In this document: piece after piece, positions 32,828 through 41,409 of the stretch
How the letters are laid out: the number at the start of each line of letters is the position of its first letter
Position numbering within the stretch: position 1 is the first letter of the stretch
Assembly (NCBI GenBank): GCA_964526835.1
Contig: CAZGMK010000012.1
Coordinates: forward strand, 1 to 64,000
DNA length: 64,000 bases
Direction of reading: 5' to 3'
Source: DAOSXA01 sp964526835
GTDB taxonomy: Bacteria; Zixibacteria; MSB-5A5; GN15; FEB-12
Notes under the pieces: generated by a model
The model's database searches: none
What the model was told of the DNA's origin: nothing
What the model saw: only the letters and a program-made list of their open reading frames with translations
Translations under genes and position numbers: made by a program

Positions 32828-35800
32828 CTATGGGCAGGCCACCGGAGGCGGTCCCGACTGGAACATATAGGCGGTCAGATAGATCAAATCAGCGATGTCC
32901 GGACCGGTGGCGTTACCGTCCACATCCGCTTCGCTGTAGTAACCGCTGCCTTCAGGCTCCTCACATGGGGGTTGCGGACCCTCTGAGAACATGTACGTCA
33001 CGAGGTAGACCATGTCGGCGACATCCGGGCCGACGCCGTTGTGGTCCACATCGCCGCGCAGTTCACAGCAACTCTCACACGCATCACCGACCCCGTCTCC
33101 ATCGGAGTCGACCTGGTCGGGGTTGGCCGTCTCCGGGCAATTGTCGCACAGATCGCCGACGCCATCACTGTCCTGGTCGCTCTGATCGGCGTTGGCGATC
33201 TCGGGGCAGTTATCGCATAGATCACCGACACCATCATCGTCGAGATCGCTCTGGTCGGTATTGGCGATGTTCGGACAGTTATCACAGGGGTCGCCAATGC
33301 TATCACCGTCGGCGTCGGCCTGATCGGCATTGACGACATCAGGACAGTTGTCGCATGCATCGCCGATCTCGTCGCTGTCGGCATCGGCCTGATCGACATT
33401 GGCCACGGTCGGGCAATTGTCACAGGGATCGCCGATGTTATCGCCGTCGACATCAACTTGGTCGGCATTGGCGACATCGGGGCAATTATCGCAGACATCA
33501 CCCACATCGTCGCCGTCGGCATCGGCTTGGCCGGGATTAGCCACATCAGCGCAATTGTCGCAGGCGTCACCGACACCATCGCCGTCGAGATCGCTCTGGT
33601 CAGCATTGGCGACGGTCGGGCAATTATCGCAAACGTCACCGACCCCGTCGCTGTCGAGGTCCTGCTGATCCGGATTATAGGTGTTGGGACAGTTGTCCGA
33701 GACGTTCGGAATCCCATCACCGTCCGAGTCGGGGTTGCCTTCACATTCAATCCTGGTCACGGAGAAGGCGTCCACAGCCGCTTCGACCACCGAGCCGCTG
33801 CCAAGATCGGAGGCGTCAAAGCGCATCTTGACCTGGGAAGTAGGCGCGACAAAATCACTCACCGTGAAGGAGTGCTCGAACCACCCGCCGTTGGCCTGAT
33901 AGATGGGTCCAACCGCCTCGACCAGCGTCCAGCTGGAACCATTGTCGTTGGAAATGTAGATATTGAAGACGTCGTTGTTTGGGTCGGCGCCGAAGTTGTT
34001 GGAGTACCAGCGGGCGTAGCTGATAACAGCGTCACCCGCCGACATATCGATGGTCGGCGATACCAGGTTGGTATGGCCACCGTCGATATCGGAGTCACCG
34101 TCAACGTTATCGGTCAGGTAGCAACTGCCGGAGCCGTCGTAGTCGGTGGGAGGATCGCCGCGGTCGCCGCCTCCGACGGGAACACCGCGCTCCCACTGTC
34201 CATCGGAAGCATCACCGTAGACTGTCCAGCCCTGATCGGTCTCGAAATCGTCACTGAAGACATCAACCACACTGGTGGCCGGAATCGCCAGGTGGGGTGA
34301 TGACGGGTCCGGATCATTAGCGCGGCCGGTCGAAGACTCCTCGGCGCTGACGTAGAACTCTATAATATCATCGCAGGTGATCGCAGGAAGCTCGGCCGTA
34401 TACTCGTTGGGAAAGCCCTCAGTCATGTAGGTACTGTCCCAGGAGCCGCCGTTGATGGAATAGTGCAGCATTCCGGAGCCGGAGAGCGGGATACCGTCAC
34501 CCACACCGCTTACGACGACGTCGAAGGAGTTCGTCTGGTCCGGAAGCACTGTTGCCGGGATGCCGTTCGGATACGAGAAGGCAATGGCGTTGACCCCCTT
34601 GAACGATACCGTTGGATCGCCGAACAGGTTGAGCTCGTAATAGCACCAACGCATACAGTCGTCATTGATGCGGTAAAGGTTATCTTCCTTCGAGTCCTGA
34701 TTGGCTATACCTATTTGAGTCTTAGCCTCTGATGGATTGAAAATGGCGTCCCAGAATTCACGATTGAAGCGCTGCGACGGGCCATCGGTGGAGTTGTATG
34801 TTCCCCATCCGTATCTGGCGTTCATGACTACGGCGAAGGCGCCGGCGTCGGTCTTGATGTTGATCGTCTCGGCCCAGCAGTCAGTGCCGTCAAAATGACC
34901 GGCCAGACAGGTCTGCGAATACACGAGACAGTGATCGCTATTGGTAAGGCTGCTGAGCACATCAGAGTTGTACAGCTTCATCGCATAGTCAGGGCTACCG
35001 TGACCGAGATGGTTCAGGACGTGCAGACCGCCGTTGACGCGGGTCGTCAGCTCTGAGACCGGCCAGTCATTGCCGGCCCAGCTGCGGTCATATATGCTGT
35101 CGATGCTGTACATGTCCGAGGGAATGCCGACGGTTGTATAGCCGTGGCTGGAGGCGCCGTCGACCAATTCATTCAGGGTATTGGCGGCATATTCCGACTC
35201 ACCTCCGAAACCGAGATGCTCGCCTACCATCAGAATGCCCTGAAGGTATGCGCTGTTGGTCGTCAGATACTGCAGCGTCTTATCAACGAAGCGATCGGCT
35301 TCGGTAGTGTTTCCGACCGAGGCGCGGCCGACATAGACCTCCGCTACCAGGTCGACGTCGCTGCCCCCGATGCCGTCAGTCGGTTCACCCCAGTAGGAGT
35401 CGCCGTCGCTGTTCCAGGTACCGTCGAGACAGGCGAAGTATATGTCGCCGGGCATGTTGTACTCTACCTCCGCCCCGCTGCCTTCCCAGGAGCGAACGTA
35501 CAGGTTCTTGGCGGGGATGATATCATCGTCGGCGCCGATCAACACGTAGCTGATGCCGTCCTGAATGTACCGGTCGGAAATGTAGGCGCGAATGTCGTCG
35601 GGATTGCTGCTGCCGATCTGGGACGTAGTGTGGATCTCGGTGAGGATCCCCGTAGTGTCGTGATAGTCCTTCAGGGGTTGGAATGAGGGGGCCAGCGACG
35701 AGGTTGTGATTATCAGCATGTCGTAGGCCCGGGCGCCTCGTTTAGGGGCGGCGGCGTAGGTTCCGACGTCCCAGGGATTGTCCACCCGGGCGGCTACTTG

Positions 35801-36418
35801 CTCTTCGTCAGACAGGTGGCCGCGGTACAGTGCGGAGTATGCGCCGGTACTGGCGGTGTTGATCGTTACGGTCAGGCGCGGGAAATAGAGCAACTCGCCT
35901 GAAGCCGGGAAATACTGGGTCGGATAGAGACGCAACACCAGAATCGAGTAACCGCGGAAGCTGTGCACACCGACCTGCTGAACCAGGTCCGAAGGGTAAG
36001 GCTGGTTCGACTGGTATATCAGCGGATCGGGTTCAACTGTCGGCCGGGTTCCCGGCAGGGCGCTTAGTTTGATTGGCCTGAGAGCCGGCTCGACCTCGTA
36101 GTTCTTGCCCAGAGACTCCACCTCGGGTGCTTCGATTGCTACGTCCGAGACCTCGGCGCCATACGGAAGCAGCACGTACGCGCCGTATACTGGCAGCAAC
36201 GGTTCGCCCGCCACCGCGCTGCTGGGCACATCAGGCATGATTATCCGATCCCAGGTGCTGCCGTCAAGGTCAACAGAACGCACGGACGGCCGCTCGAAGG
36301 AATACTCAAGCGTTACCGACTCGGCTGCTGCCGATGTCCCGATCAGTGTCAGGCATGCGAGCAGGATCAGAAAGGCGGTGAATGGAGGAAAGGCTCTTTC
36401 TCTTTGGCGTTTGGTCAT
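32828..36418 (-). CDS. Gingipain-like (C25) cysteine protease with TSP3 repeats and paired dockerin-like C-terminus
   Basis: A 1196-residue secreted protease. Signal peptide at residues 1-32 (FLILLACLTLIGTSAAAES). An N-terminal propeptide-like region (to about 230) precedes the caspase-like C25 domain (about 235-590) with YVLIGADDDIIP, the catalytic His473 in NHLGHGSPD and Cys504 in YSQTCLAGHFDG. Then come an Ig-like region, a carbohydrate-binding-like beta domain (about 720-900) and ten thrombospondin type 3 calcium repeats. The last 80 residues hold two dockerin-like repeats (GDVDHNGVGPDVADMVYLV, DVDGNATGPDIADLIYL). The ribosome site GGAGCGGAG precedes ATG 36418. The paired dockerin-like end may act as a secretion or anchoring tag. 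Confidence 0.92.
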   Translation of the reverse strand: MTKRQRERAFPPFTAFLILLACLTLIGTSAAAESVTLEYSFERPSVRSVDLDGSTWDRIIMPDVPSSAVAGEPLLPVYGAYVLLPYGAEVSDVAIEAPEVESLGKNYEVEPALRPIKLSALPGTRPTVEPDPLIYQSNQPYPSDLVQQVGVHSFRGYSILVLRLYPTQYFPASGELLYFPRLTVTINTASTGAYSALYRGHLSDEEQVAARVDNPWDVGTYAAAPKRGARAYDMLIITTSSLAPSFQPLKDYHDTTGILTEIHTTSQIGSSNPDDIRAYISDRYIQDGISYVLIGADDDIIPAKNLYVRSWEGSGAEVEYNMPGDIYFACLDGTWNSDGDSYWGEPTDGIGGSDVDLVAEVYVGRASVGNTTEADRFVDKTLQYLTTNSAYLQGILMVGEHLGFGGESEYAANTLNELVDGASSHGYTTVGIPSDMYSIDSIYDRSWAGNDWPVSELTTRVNGGLHVLNHLGHGSPDYAMKLYNSDVLSSLTNSDHCLVYSQTCLAGHFDGTDCWAETINIKTDAGAFAVVMNARYGWGTYNSTDGPSQRFNREFWDAIFNPSEAKTQIGIANQDSKEDNLYRINDDCMRWCYYELNLFGDPTVSFKGVNAIAFSYPNGIPATVLPDQTNSFDVVVSGVGDGIPLSGSGMLHYSINGGSWDSTYMTEGFPNEYTAELPAITCDDIIEFYVSAEESSTGRANDPDPSSPHLAIPATSVVDVFSDDFETDQGWTVYGDASDGQWERGVPVGGGDRGDPPTDYDGSGSCYLTDNVDGDSDIDGGHTNLVSPTIDMSAGDAVISYARWYSNNFGADPNNDVFNIYISNDNGSSWTLVEAVGPIYQANGGWFEHSFTVSDFVAPTSQVKMRFDASDLGSGSVVEAAVDAFSVTRIECEGNPDSDGDGIPNVSDNCPNTYNPDQQDLDSDGVGDVCDNCPTVANADQSDLDGDGVGDACDNCADVANPGQADADGDDVGDVCDNCPDVANADQVDVDGDNIGDPCDNCPTVANVDQADADSDEIGDACDNCPDVVNADQADADGDSIGDPCDNCPNIANTDQSDLDDDGVGDLCDNCPEIANADQSDQDSDGVGDLCDNCPETANPDQVDSDGDGVGDACESCCELRGDVDHNGVGPDVADMVYLVTYMFSEGPQPPCEEPEGSGYYSEADVDGNATGPDIADLIYLTAYMFQSGPPPVACP
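33071..33738 (-). repeat. Tandem 69-bp repeats encoding thrombospondin type 3 motifs
   Basis: About ten in-frame units of 23 residues with the core D-x-D-x-D-G-(V/I)-G-D-x-C-D-N-C-P. Each codes for two calcium sites and a disulfide pair. Long open frames on the opposite strand here are by-products of the repeat. Confidence 0.9.
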
Positions 36419-36447
36419 TTGCTCCGCTCCAATCTCTCACTTTGGTT

Positions 36448-36630
36448 TTAGGGTGCGTGTTGCGATTTCCCGAGTCCGAGAGACGACTGTCTGGACCCCG
36501 ATGCCGGCGCTCTCTTTGCCCTGCTCATGTCGAGTCGGCGCGTCAGGGCGCCTGCAATCAGCGAAACAAAACGGGGTAATTCAGACATCATACCGAGGAG
36601 ACTTGTTGCTCGAATACCGAGTATCGTCAT
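36448..36630 (-). CDS. Possible small protein ahead of the gingipain-like gene
   Basis: A 60-residue frame beginning MTILGIRATSLLG, with a strongly basic C-terminal half and one short hydrophobic stretch (FVSLIAGAL). ATG 36630 has a good ribosome site (GGAGAGGTGA, about 5 bases away), and the frame ends 29 bases before the protease start on the same strand. However, the best promoter (-10 at 36645-36650) would start the transcript within that ribosome site, so translation is doubtful. Unrecognised. Confidence 0.3.
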   Translation of the reverse strand: MTILGIRATSLLGMMSELPRFVSLIAGALTRRLDMSRAKRAPASGSRQSSLGLGKSQHAP

Positions 36631-36644
36631 GGACTCACCTCTCC

Positions 36645-36686
36645 AATATAGGTCGTATGGGCTGAATTTCAAAGCACAAAGTGCTT
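36645..36686 (-). promoter_or_regulatory. Promoter with adjoining palindrome upstream of the gingipain-like gene
   Basis: On the minus strand, TTGAAA (36672-36667) and TATATT (36650-36645) are 16 bases apart. The inverted repeat AAGCAC-AAA-GTGCTT (36672-36686) abuts the -35 box, a usual place for an operator. Confidence 0.5.
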
Positions 36687-36800
36687 CACCCCCGGGCGTT
36701 TAGGCCCTTCATATGGCCTGTCTCAATATTCACCCGGAAGTCAGACGAAAGAGCCCGGATTACTGCAAGTGTGTCGGCAGCTGCGGCCGCGGAGCATTAT

Positions 36801-36863
36801 GTGGATACTACGATCCACTTGTTGCTGACGCGGCGCGATTCGTACCATATATTGCTGAGCAAT
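36801..36863. promoter_or_regulatory. Two inverted repeats upstream of the first sigma54 activator gene
   Basis: GTGGAT (36801-36806) and ATCCAC (36813-36818) flank 6 bases. ATTGCT-G-AGCAAT (36851-36863) is a perfect 13-base palindrome. Both lie within 102 bases of the activator start and could mediate autoregulation. Confidence 0.35.
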
Positions 36864-36902
36864 TCGGTCGGGCGGCATATCCGATCGGAAAGATGTGACT
36901 AT

Positions 36903-38258
36903 ATGACCAAGACGCCGAAAGACCTGCGCTTCTTCCAAGTGATACTTAACTCCGTGGCCGATGGTGTCTTCACCGTCGACAGCGAACGCGTGATAACCAG
37001 TTTCAATAGGGCCGCCGAGAGAATAACAGGAATCCCGGCCGCCCGGGCGATAGGTAGACAATGCTACGACATCTTTCATTCCGACATCTGCCAGAACTGT
37101 CCATTGCGGGCCACGCTGAGGACCGGTCAGGAGGAAGTCGATCGCCGGGTTAACATTATCAATGTTCATGGCGATACGGTTCCTGTTAGTATTTCGACGG
37201 CAGTGTTGCGGGACGATGATGATGTCGTGCTGGGGGCGGTAGAGACTTTCCGCGACCTGTCGGCTATCGAGGAGCTTCGCAAGGAACTCGACAGGAACTA
37301 CTCCTTCGAGGACATTATCTCCAAAAGTCCGCGTATCCTTCGCCTGTTCACAATCCTGCCGGACATCGCCGACAGCGAAAGCACCGTACTCATCCAGGGG
37401 CCCTCGGGTTCGGGCAAAGAGCTGTTTGCCCGCGCCATCCACAATATCAGTCCGAGAAAAAAGAACCCCTGTGTCGTCATCAACTGCGGGACCCTTCCGG
37501 CGCAGTTGTTTGAATCGGAGTTGTTCGGTTATGTCAAGGGAGCCTTCACCGACGCCAGGAAGGACAAACCCGGCAGGATATCGATGGCCGAGGGTGGAAC
37601 TGTCTTCTTCGACGAGATAGCCGAACTCCCCATGTCAACGCAAGTCAAGCTGCTGCGGCTGATTCAGGAGCGCGAGTATGAACCGGTTGGCTCCACTCGC
37701 GTCGCCAGGGCCGATATCCGCATTGTGGCAGCCACCAACCAGTCTCTGAAGAAGATGGTGGCGCAGGGCAAATTCCGCGACGACCTTTACTTCCGGCTGG
37801 CCGTTGTAAAAGTGGAGTTACCATCGCTACGCGAACGCCGGGAGGATATCCCATATCTGGTTGACCATTTTATCCGACGGTTCAACTCCCGCCGCGGCAA
37901 GAATATCGTCAGCGTCAGCCCGGCAGTAATGAAGATACTGATGAATCACGATTTCCCCGGAAATGTACGCGAGCTGGAGAACATCATCGAATATGGCTTC
38001 GTTGTTTGTCACGGTTCGGTTATTGAGCCCGAACACCTGCCGGCCGAACTGACCGGTGAGGTTGATGCCACCGGATCCCGACCACCGCTGCAATCCGCCC
38101 CTGTGCCTCCCGAAAAAACAGACCCGCGGAGTCGCCTGATACAGGCCCTGCGGCAGGCGGGGGGGAGGGTCAGCGAGGCGGCAAGGGTACTGGGCATTCA
38201 TCGCACCACGCTCTGGCGTCAACTCAAGAAGCACGATATCGATCCCGGCAACATATAG
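36903..38258 (+). CDS. Sigma54-dependent transcription activator: PAS, AAA+, Fis-type HTH
   Basis: A 451-residue enhancer-binding protein. The PAS domain (residues 10-125) contains a cysteine triad in GRQCYDIFHSDICQNC (C-x8-C-x2-C) and is followed by a short linker. The AAA+ domain (about 138-370) has Walker A GPSGSGKE, Walker B TVFFDEIAEL, the sigma54-contact loop GAFTDA in place of GAFTGA (near residue 213), an arginine finger region FRDDLYFRL and sensor II GNVRELENII. The C-terminal Fis HTH is AARVLGIHRTTLWRQLKKH. It carries no receiver domain, so the PAS itself probably senses the signal. I start at ATG 36903; the frame is open back to 36681. It probably acts at the TTGCA palindromes just downstream, which precede the NifX-type and Hmc-like genes. 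Confidence 0.9.
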   Translation: MTKTPKDLRFFQVILNSVADGVFTVDSERVITSFNRAAERITGIPAARAIGRQCYDIFHSDICQNCPLRATLRTGQEEVDRRVNIINVHGDTVPVSISTAVLRDDDDVVLGAVETFRDLSAIEELRKELDRNYSFEDIISKSPRILRLFTILPDIADSESTVLIQGPSGSGKELFARAIHNISPRKKNPCVVINCGTLPAQLFESELFGYVKGAFTDARKDKPGRISMAEGGTVFFDEIAELPMSTQVKLLRLIQEREYEPVGSTRVARADIRIVAATNQSLKKMVAQGKFRDDLYFRLAVVKVELPSLRERREDIPYLVDHFIRRFNSRRGKNIVSVSPAVMKILMNHDFPGNVRELENIIEYGFVVCHGSVIEPEHLPAELTGEVDATGSRPPLQSAPVPPEKTDPRSRLIQALRQAGGRVSEAARVLGIHRTTLWRQLKKHDIDPGNI

Positions 38259-38293
38259 ACTCGCTATCCACTTCGCGCGCTGGCGTTGCAATT

Positions 38294-38330
38294 GTTGCAT
38301 GTGCAACGATAGTATGTTGCATTGCAACAT
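38294..38330. promoter_or_regulatory. Tandem TTGCA palindromes, candidate activator sites
   Basis: GTTGCA-TG-TGCAAC (38294-38307) and the perfect 17-base palindrome ATGTTGCA-T-TGCAACAT (38314-38330) have centres 21-22 bases apart, two helical turns. A further half site GTTGCAAT lies at 38285-38292. They sit about 110-150 bases before the NifX-type gene and directly after the sigma54 activator gene, as expected for its binding sites. The core -24/-12 promoter itself is not clear. Confidence 0.6.
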
Positions 38331-38440
38331 TGGCGACGCAACCCATCGGCGCCCGTACGCCCATCGAATTTATTGCAATACAATAGTTTAGGTTAATACC
38401 TGAGTCTTCGGCATCGCGCTTGATACTCTCTGTGGGAAGG

Positions 38441-39247
38441 ATGCAAGCGAGAGTTGCGATACCAAAGATGGATGCGCATGTGGCCCCCCGGTTCGAGACT
38501 GCTGAATCCATTGTCATCTGCACCGTTGTCGAGAGTCACGTCATCGATTCGGAGACTCAACCGTGCTCTGGTTGCGAAGGCTTCAGTCGGGTGCGTCTCC
38601 TGCGCGAGCACCAGGTCGATACCGTGATCTGCAACGGGATCAGGTCTCTGTATCGCAATGTGCTGCGATCATTGGACGTGGTGGTTATCGACGGAGTGTC
38701 CATGACCATAGATGCGGCCCTGGATGAATTCGTCGTCGGCGGGCTCAGGTCCTTGGCAATCGGCGATGCCGACCAGGGGATGGAATGTGAACAACCCCAT
38801 GAGGATCTCATTTGCTGGGCCGGGGGCCTTCTGGCTTCCTGCGGCTGGCAAGTCAGAGCAGCCGGATCGGGGGCCCCGTTTGCGGTCGACCTCACCGGGT
38901 CAATCGAATGCCCCGTGTGCAGAAGGCCCATCCGGGTGGCCGTCTGCTGCGGCGCCCATATCTATCGGTGCGATCGCGAGATTCGCGAGTTTCACTACGC
39001 CACCATGAACGACTTCCATGCGCGTCTGTACGTACATCCAGCCAATCAACGACTGCTGGAGTGTTGTCGTTCTTTCGGTATTCAACTGGTCGATCCCGGC
39101 AGTTATTTGGTCAGGGCCGGGGGAGCCCGATCCGACCAGGCGCCGCCCCTCGCGGTCGCCGTCGTGGGCCACGACCGATTGCAGCCCTTTGAACCCGAAG
39201 CAGATAACGAGCACCCTCACTCTAATGACAAACGAGAAAGAGGATGA
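38441..39247 (+). CDS. NifX/NifB-type (dinitrogenase cofactor family) protein with cysteine-rich extension
   Basis: A protein of about 268 residues. Residues 2-105 form a dinitrogenase iron-molybdenum cofactor (NifX/NafY/NifB-C) fold: ARVAIPKMDAHVAPRFETAES at the start, CSGCEGF near 45, DTVICNGI near 66. Family members bind Fe-S or Mo/Fe cofactors; there are no nitrogenase genes here, so a role in redox signalling or as a metal carrier, like ORP proteins, is more likely. The C-terminal part has further cysteines (ECPVCRRP, VCCG, YRCDRE). ATG 38441 places the first beta strand at the N-terminus as usual for the family, though its upstream GGGAAGG is very close; TTG 38420 and GTG 38432 are alternatives. 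The stop overlaps the start of the HdrD-like gene (ATGA). Confidence 0.7.
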   Translation: MQARVAIPKMDAHVAPRFETAESIVICTVVESHVIDSETQPCSGCEGFSRVRLLREHQVDTVICNGIRSLYRNVLRSLDVVVIDGVSMTIDAALDEFVVGGLRSLAIGDADQGMECEQPHEDLICWAGGLLASCGWQVRAAGSGAPFAVDLTGSIECPVCRRPIRVAVCCGAHIYRCDREIREFHYATMNDFHARLYVHPANQRLLECCRSFGIQLVDPGSYLVRAGGARSDQAPPLAVAVVGHDRLQPFEPEADNEHPHSNDKRERG

Positions 39248-40701
39248 TGAGAACCACGGTTATATCGGAAGAGGAACGGCAGAAGGCGTTCGCCAATGTC
39301 AAAAAGGCCGAGGTGATTCAGCGCCAGCGACTCGACGTTCGCTATCACGTCGAGGACCACGACGTGGAAGACAGGCCGAAAGCCTTCCTGGAGGCCTTCG
39401 CGGCTATTCTTCGCCATACCAACTATCGCTTCGCCATGGAGCATTTCGTACGGGTATCGGCCAAATGCGCGCGTTGTTCGGTGCAATGCCCCGTGTACCT
39501 GGCGACTGGTGACGTCAAGGACATTCCGTGTTATCGGTCCGAGTTGTTGCTGTCGGTCTACCGGCGCCATTTCACCGTGGCCGGTTCCCTGGCCGGACGG
39601 CTTAGCGGTGCTGAGGGCCTCACCGACGAGAAGGTCAAGGAAATGGCCGAGTCGTTCTGGAATTGTACAGCCTGTCGTCGATGTACTCTCGAATGTCCGG
39701 TTGGAATCGACCACGCCCTGATCACCCACCTGGGGCGATTCATCTTAAGCGAGATCGGTCTGGCGCCGAGGGCGCTGGTGGTCAGTACGCGCGAACAACT
39801 CGAAGGCAATACCGGCAATACGTCGGCGGTGCCGGTCCCGGCTCTAACCGACACGCTTGAGTTCCTTGAAGAGGACATGGCAGAGGAGCTGGGGATCCAG
39901 ATCAAGTTCCCGCTTGATATCGAGGGCGCCGAATACCTGTTCACACCGGCTGTGTCCGATTTCCTCATGGAAGCCGAAACGCTGATGGGCATTGCGGCCG
40001 TGTTTACGGCAACCGGCGGGTCATGGACCATCAGCACCAACTACTTCGATGCCATCAACTACGGGCTATTCTACAGCGACCGGATACTGGAGCGCGTGAT
40101 TCGCAAGCTGTACGCCGAAACCGAGCGCCTGAACACGAAAGCCATCCTGATCGGTGAATGCGGACATGCCTCGCGCACCGCCAAGTACTATGTGCCGGTT
40201 CATTGCGGCGGCAGTGAGGCCAGGCCGGTCTTCAACATCATGGAGTACACCCACAGGATGTACCGGGAAGGTCGGCTGAAGCTCAACCCCAACGCCATTA
40301 CGGAGACAGTGACGTATCACGATCCCTGCAACATCGCCCGCCAGGGATGGATAGTCGATCAGCCCCGCGAGCTGATCCGAGCGTTCTGCCCGAATTTCGT
40401 AGAGATGACCCCCAATCGCCGGGAGAATATCTGCTGCGGAGGCGGTGGCGGCACTGTCTCGATTGATGAGATAAGGCCCTACCGTACCATGGTCGGCGGC
40501 AAGGCTAAGGCCGATCAGATTCGGGCCACGGGGGCAAAATACCTGATCGCTCCGTGCGCCAACTGCAAGAAGCAACTGCGTGAACTGGTGGAAGACCAGG
40601 GGATCGACTGCGAAGTAGTCGGTCTGCATGACCTGATCTACAAGGCGATCGTTTTCGACAGCGAAGCAAGAATGAAACGAACGACTGAAAAGGAAGGATA
40701 G
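39244..40701 (+). CDS. HdrD/HmcF-like iron-sulfur protein with CCG domains
   Basis: A 485-residue cytoplasmic subunit of heterodisulfide-reductase type. Two [4Fe-4S] ferredoxin motifs lie near residues 76-90 (CARCSVQCPVY) and 140-155 (CTACRRCTLECPVGI). The C-terminal half has two CCG-type cysteine-rich regions: GECGHASR with YHDPCNIARQG, and CCGGGGG followed by APCANCKKQ. CCG domains bind an unusual [4Fe-4S] cluster that reduces disulfides or passes electrons by two-step chemistry. Followed after 3 bases by a NarI-like cytochrome b, a ferredoxin and an NrfD protein, it matches HmcF (or TmcB/DsrK) of sulfate reducers. ATG 39244 overlaps the preceding stop; GAAAGAGG is upstream. Confidence 0.9.
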   Translation: MMRTTVISEEERQKAFANVKKAEVIQRQRLDVRYHVEDHDVEDRPKAFLEAFAAILRHTNYRFAMEHFVRVSAKCARCSVQCPVYLATGDVKDIPCYRSELLLSVYRRHFTVAGSLAGRLSGAEGLTDEKVKEMAESFWNCTACRRCTLECPVGIDHALITHLGRFILSEIGLAPRALVVSTREQLEGNTGNTSAVPVPALTDTLEFLEEDMAEELGIQIKFPLDIEGAEYLFTPAVSDFLMEAETLMGIAAVFTATGGSWTISTNYFDAINYGLFYSDRILERVIRKLYAETERLNTKAILIGECGHASRTAKYYVPVHCGGSEARPVFNIMEYTHRMYREGRLKLNPNAITETVTYHDPCNIARQGWIVDQPRELIRAFCPNFVEMTPNRRENICCGGGGGTVSIDEIRPYRTMVGGKAKADQIRATGAKYLIAPCANCKKQLRELVEDQGIDCEVVGLHDLIYKAIVFDSEARMKRTTEKEG

Positions 40702-40704
40702 ACT

Positions 40705-41409
40705 GTGGATTCGGCAATCGAATTCGCCAAGGGACCCTTGTTTCGCCTGACCTTCGGCATAATGATACTGGGGCTGGCGAGGCTGATAATCACCGACATC
40801 TGGAACGCCGTCGAGGCCTGGCGCCGGGCGGGAGACAAGAGGCTGGCCTGGAAGGACGCTATAACCAGGACTATCGGCTGGCTGTTTCCGGTCAGGAGAG
40901 CGTTTACGCGGCGACCGATTTACAGCCTCCTGTCGATCGTCTTTCACATAGGCCTGATCCTTGTACCCATCTTCCTCCTGGCCCATATCCAGTTGTGGCG
41001 GGAGAGCATCGGCGTATCCTGGTGGAGCCTGCCTCATTTCTGGGCCGATCTGCTGACCATCACGACCATCGCGGCCGGTGTCGCTCTCCTCGTTGGCCGT
41101 CTGGTGGTGCGCGGCGCCAGGGCTCTGAGCCGGACCCAGGACTACCTGTGGCCGGTGCTTCTGGTAATCCCCTTTATCACCGGTTACGCCTGCTCCAATC
41201 TGGCCATGGCGCCGGCGACCTATCAGGTGTTCATGCTCGGGCATCTGCTTTCGGGTGAACTGATCTTTGTGCTCATCCCGTTCACCAAGGTCGCACACTG
41301 CGTCTTGATGCCATTCTCGCAGTTCATAATCGTGCTTGCCTGGAAATTCCCGGCGCGAGTCGATGAGAATATCTGCACCACCCTGAACAAGAAAGGAGCC
41401 CCGGTGTGA
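40705..41409 (+). CDS. NarI/HmcE-like membrane cytochrome b subunit
   Basis: A 234-residue integral membrane protein with about five hydrophobic segments and histidines suited to b-type heme binding (SIVFHIGLILVP, MLGHLLSGELIF, KVAHCVLMPF). It resembles HmcE, TmcC and DsrM, the quinone-reacting subunits of Hmc-type complexes and relatives of nitrate reductase gamma. The start is GTG 40705 with AGGAAGGA upstream. Its end overlaps the next start (GTGTGA), indicating translational coupling to the ferredoxin gene. Confidence 0.88.
   Translation: MDSAIEFAKGPLFRLTFGIMILGLARLIITDIWNAVEAWRRAGDKRLAWKDAITRTIGWLFPVRRAFTRRPIYSLLSIVFHIGLILVPIFLLAHIQLWRESIGVSWWSLPHFWADLLTITTIAAGVALLVGRLVVRGARALSRTQDYLWPVLLVIPFITGYACSNLAMAPATYQVFMLGHLLSGELIFVLIPFTKVAHCVLMPFSQFIIVLAWKFPARVDENICTTLNKKGAPV

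Noticed and set aside
33071..33738. Regular 69-bp repeats as a CRISPR array or tandem non-coding repeat
   Set aside because: The units are in frame with the protease and encode thrombospondin type 3 calcium motifs; there are no conserved repeats with unique spacers.
33458..34300. Long plus-strand open frame (280 codons) opposite the protease
   Set aside because: It is a shadow of the repeat region and lacks a ribosome site and any family resemblance.
36681..36902. Upstream extension of the first sigma54 activator
   Set aside because: The added 74 residues do not resemble a domain, and the PAS domain begins right after ATG 36903.
38409..38424. Sigma54-like element CGGCAT-N5-TTGA ahead of the NifX-type gene
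   Set aside because: It has several mismatches, and the start site would leave only a few bases before the start codon.
40066..41298. Minus-strand frame of 410 codons opposite the HdrD-like and NarI-like genes
   Set aside because: It covers two real genes with clear motifs and reads as low-complexity antisense.
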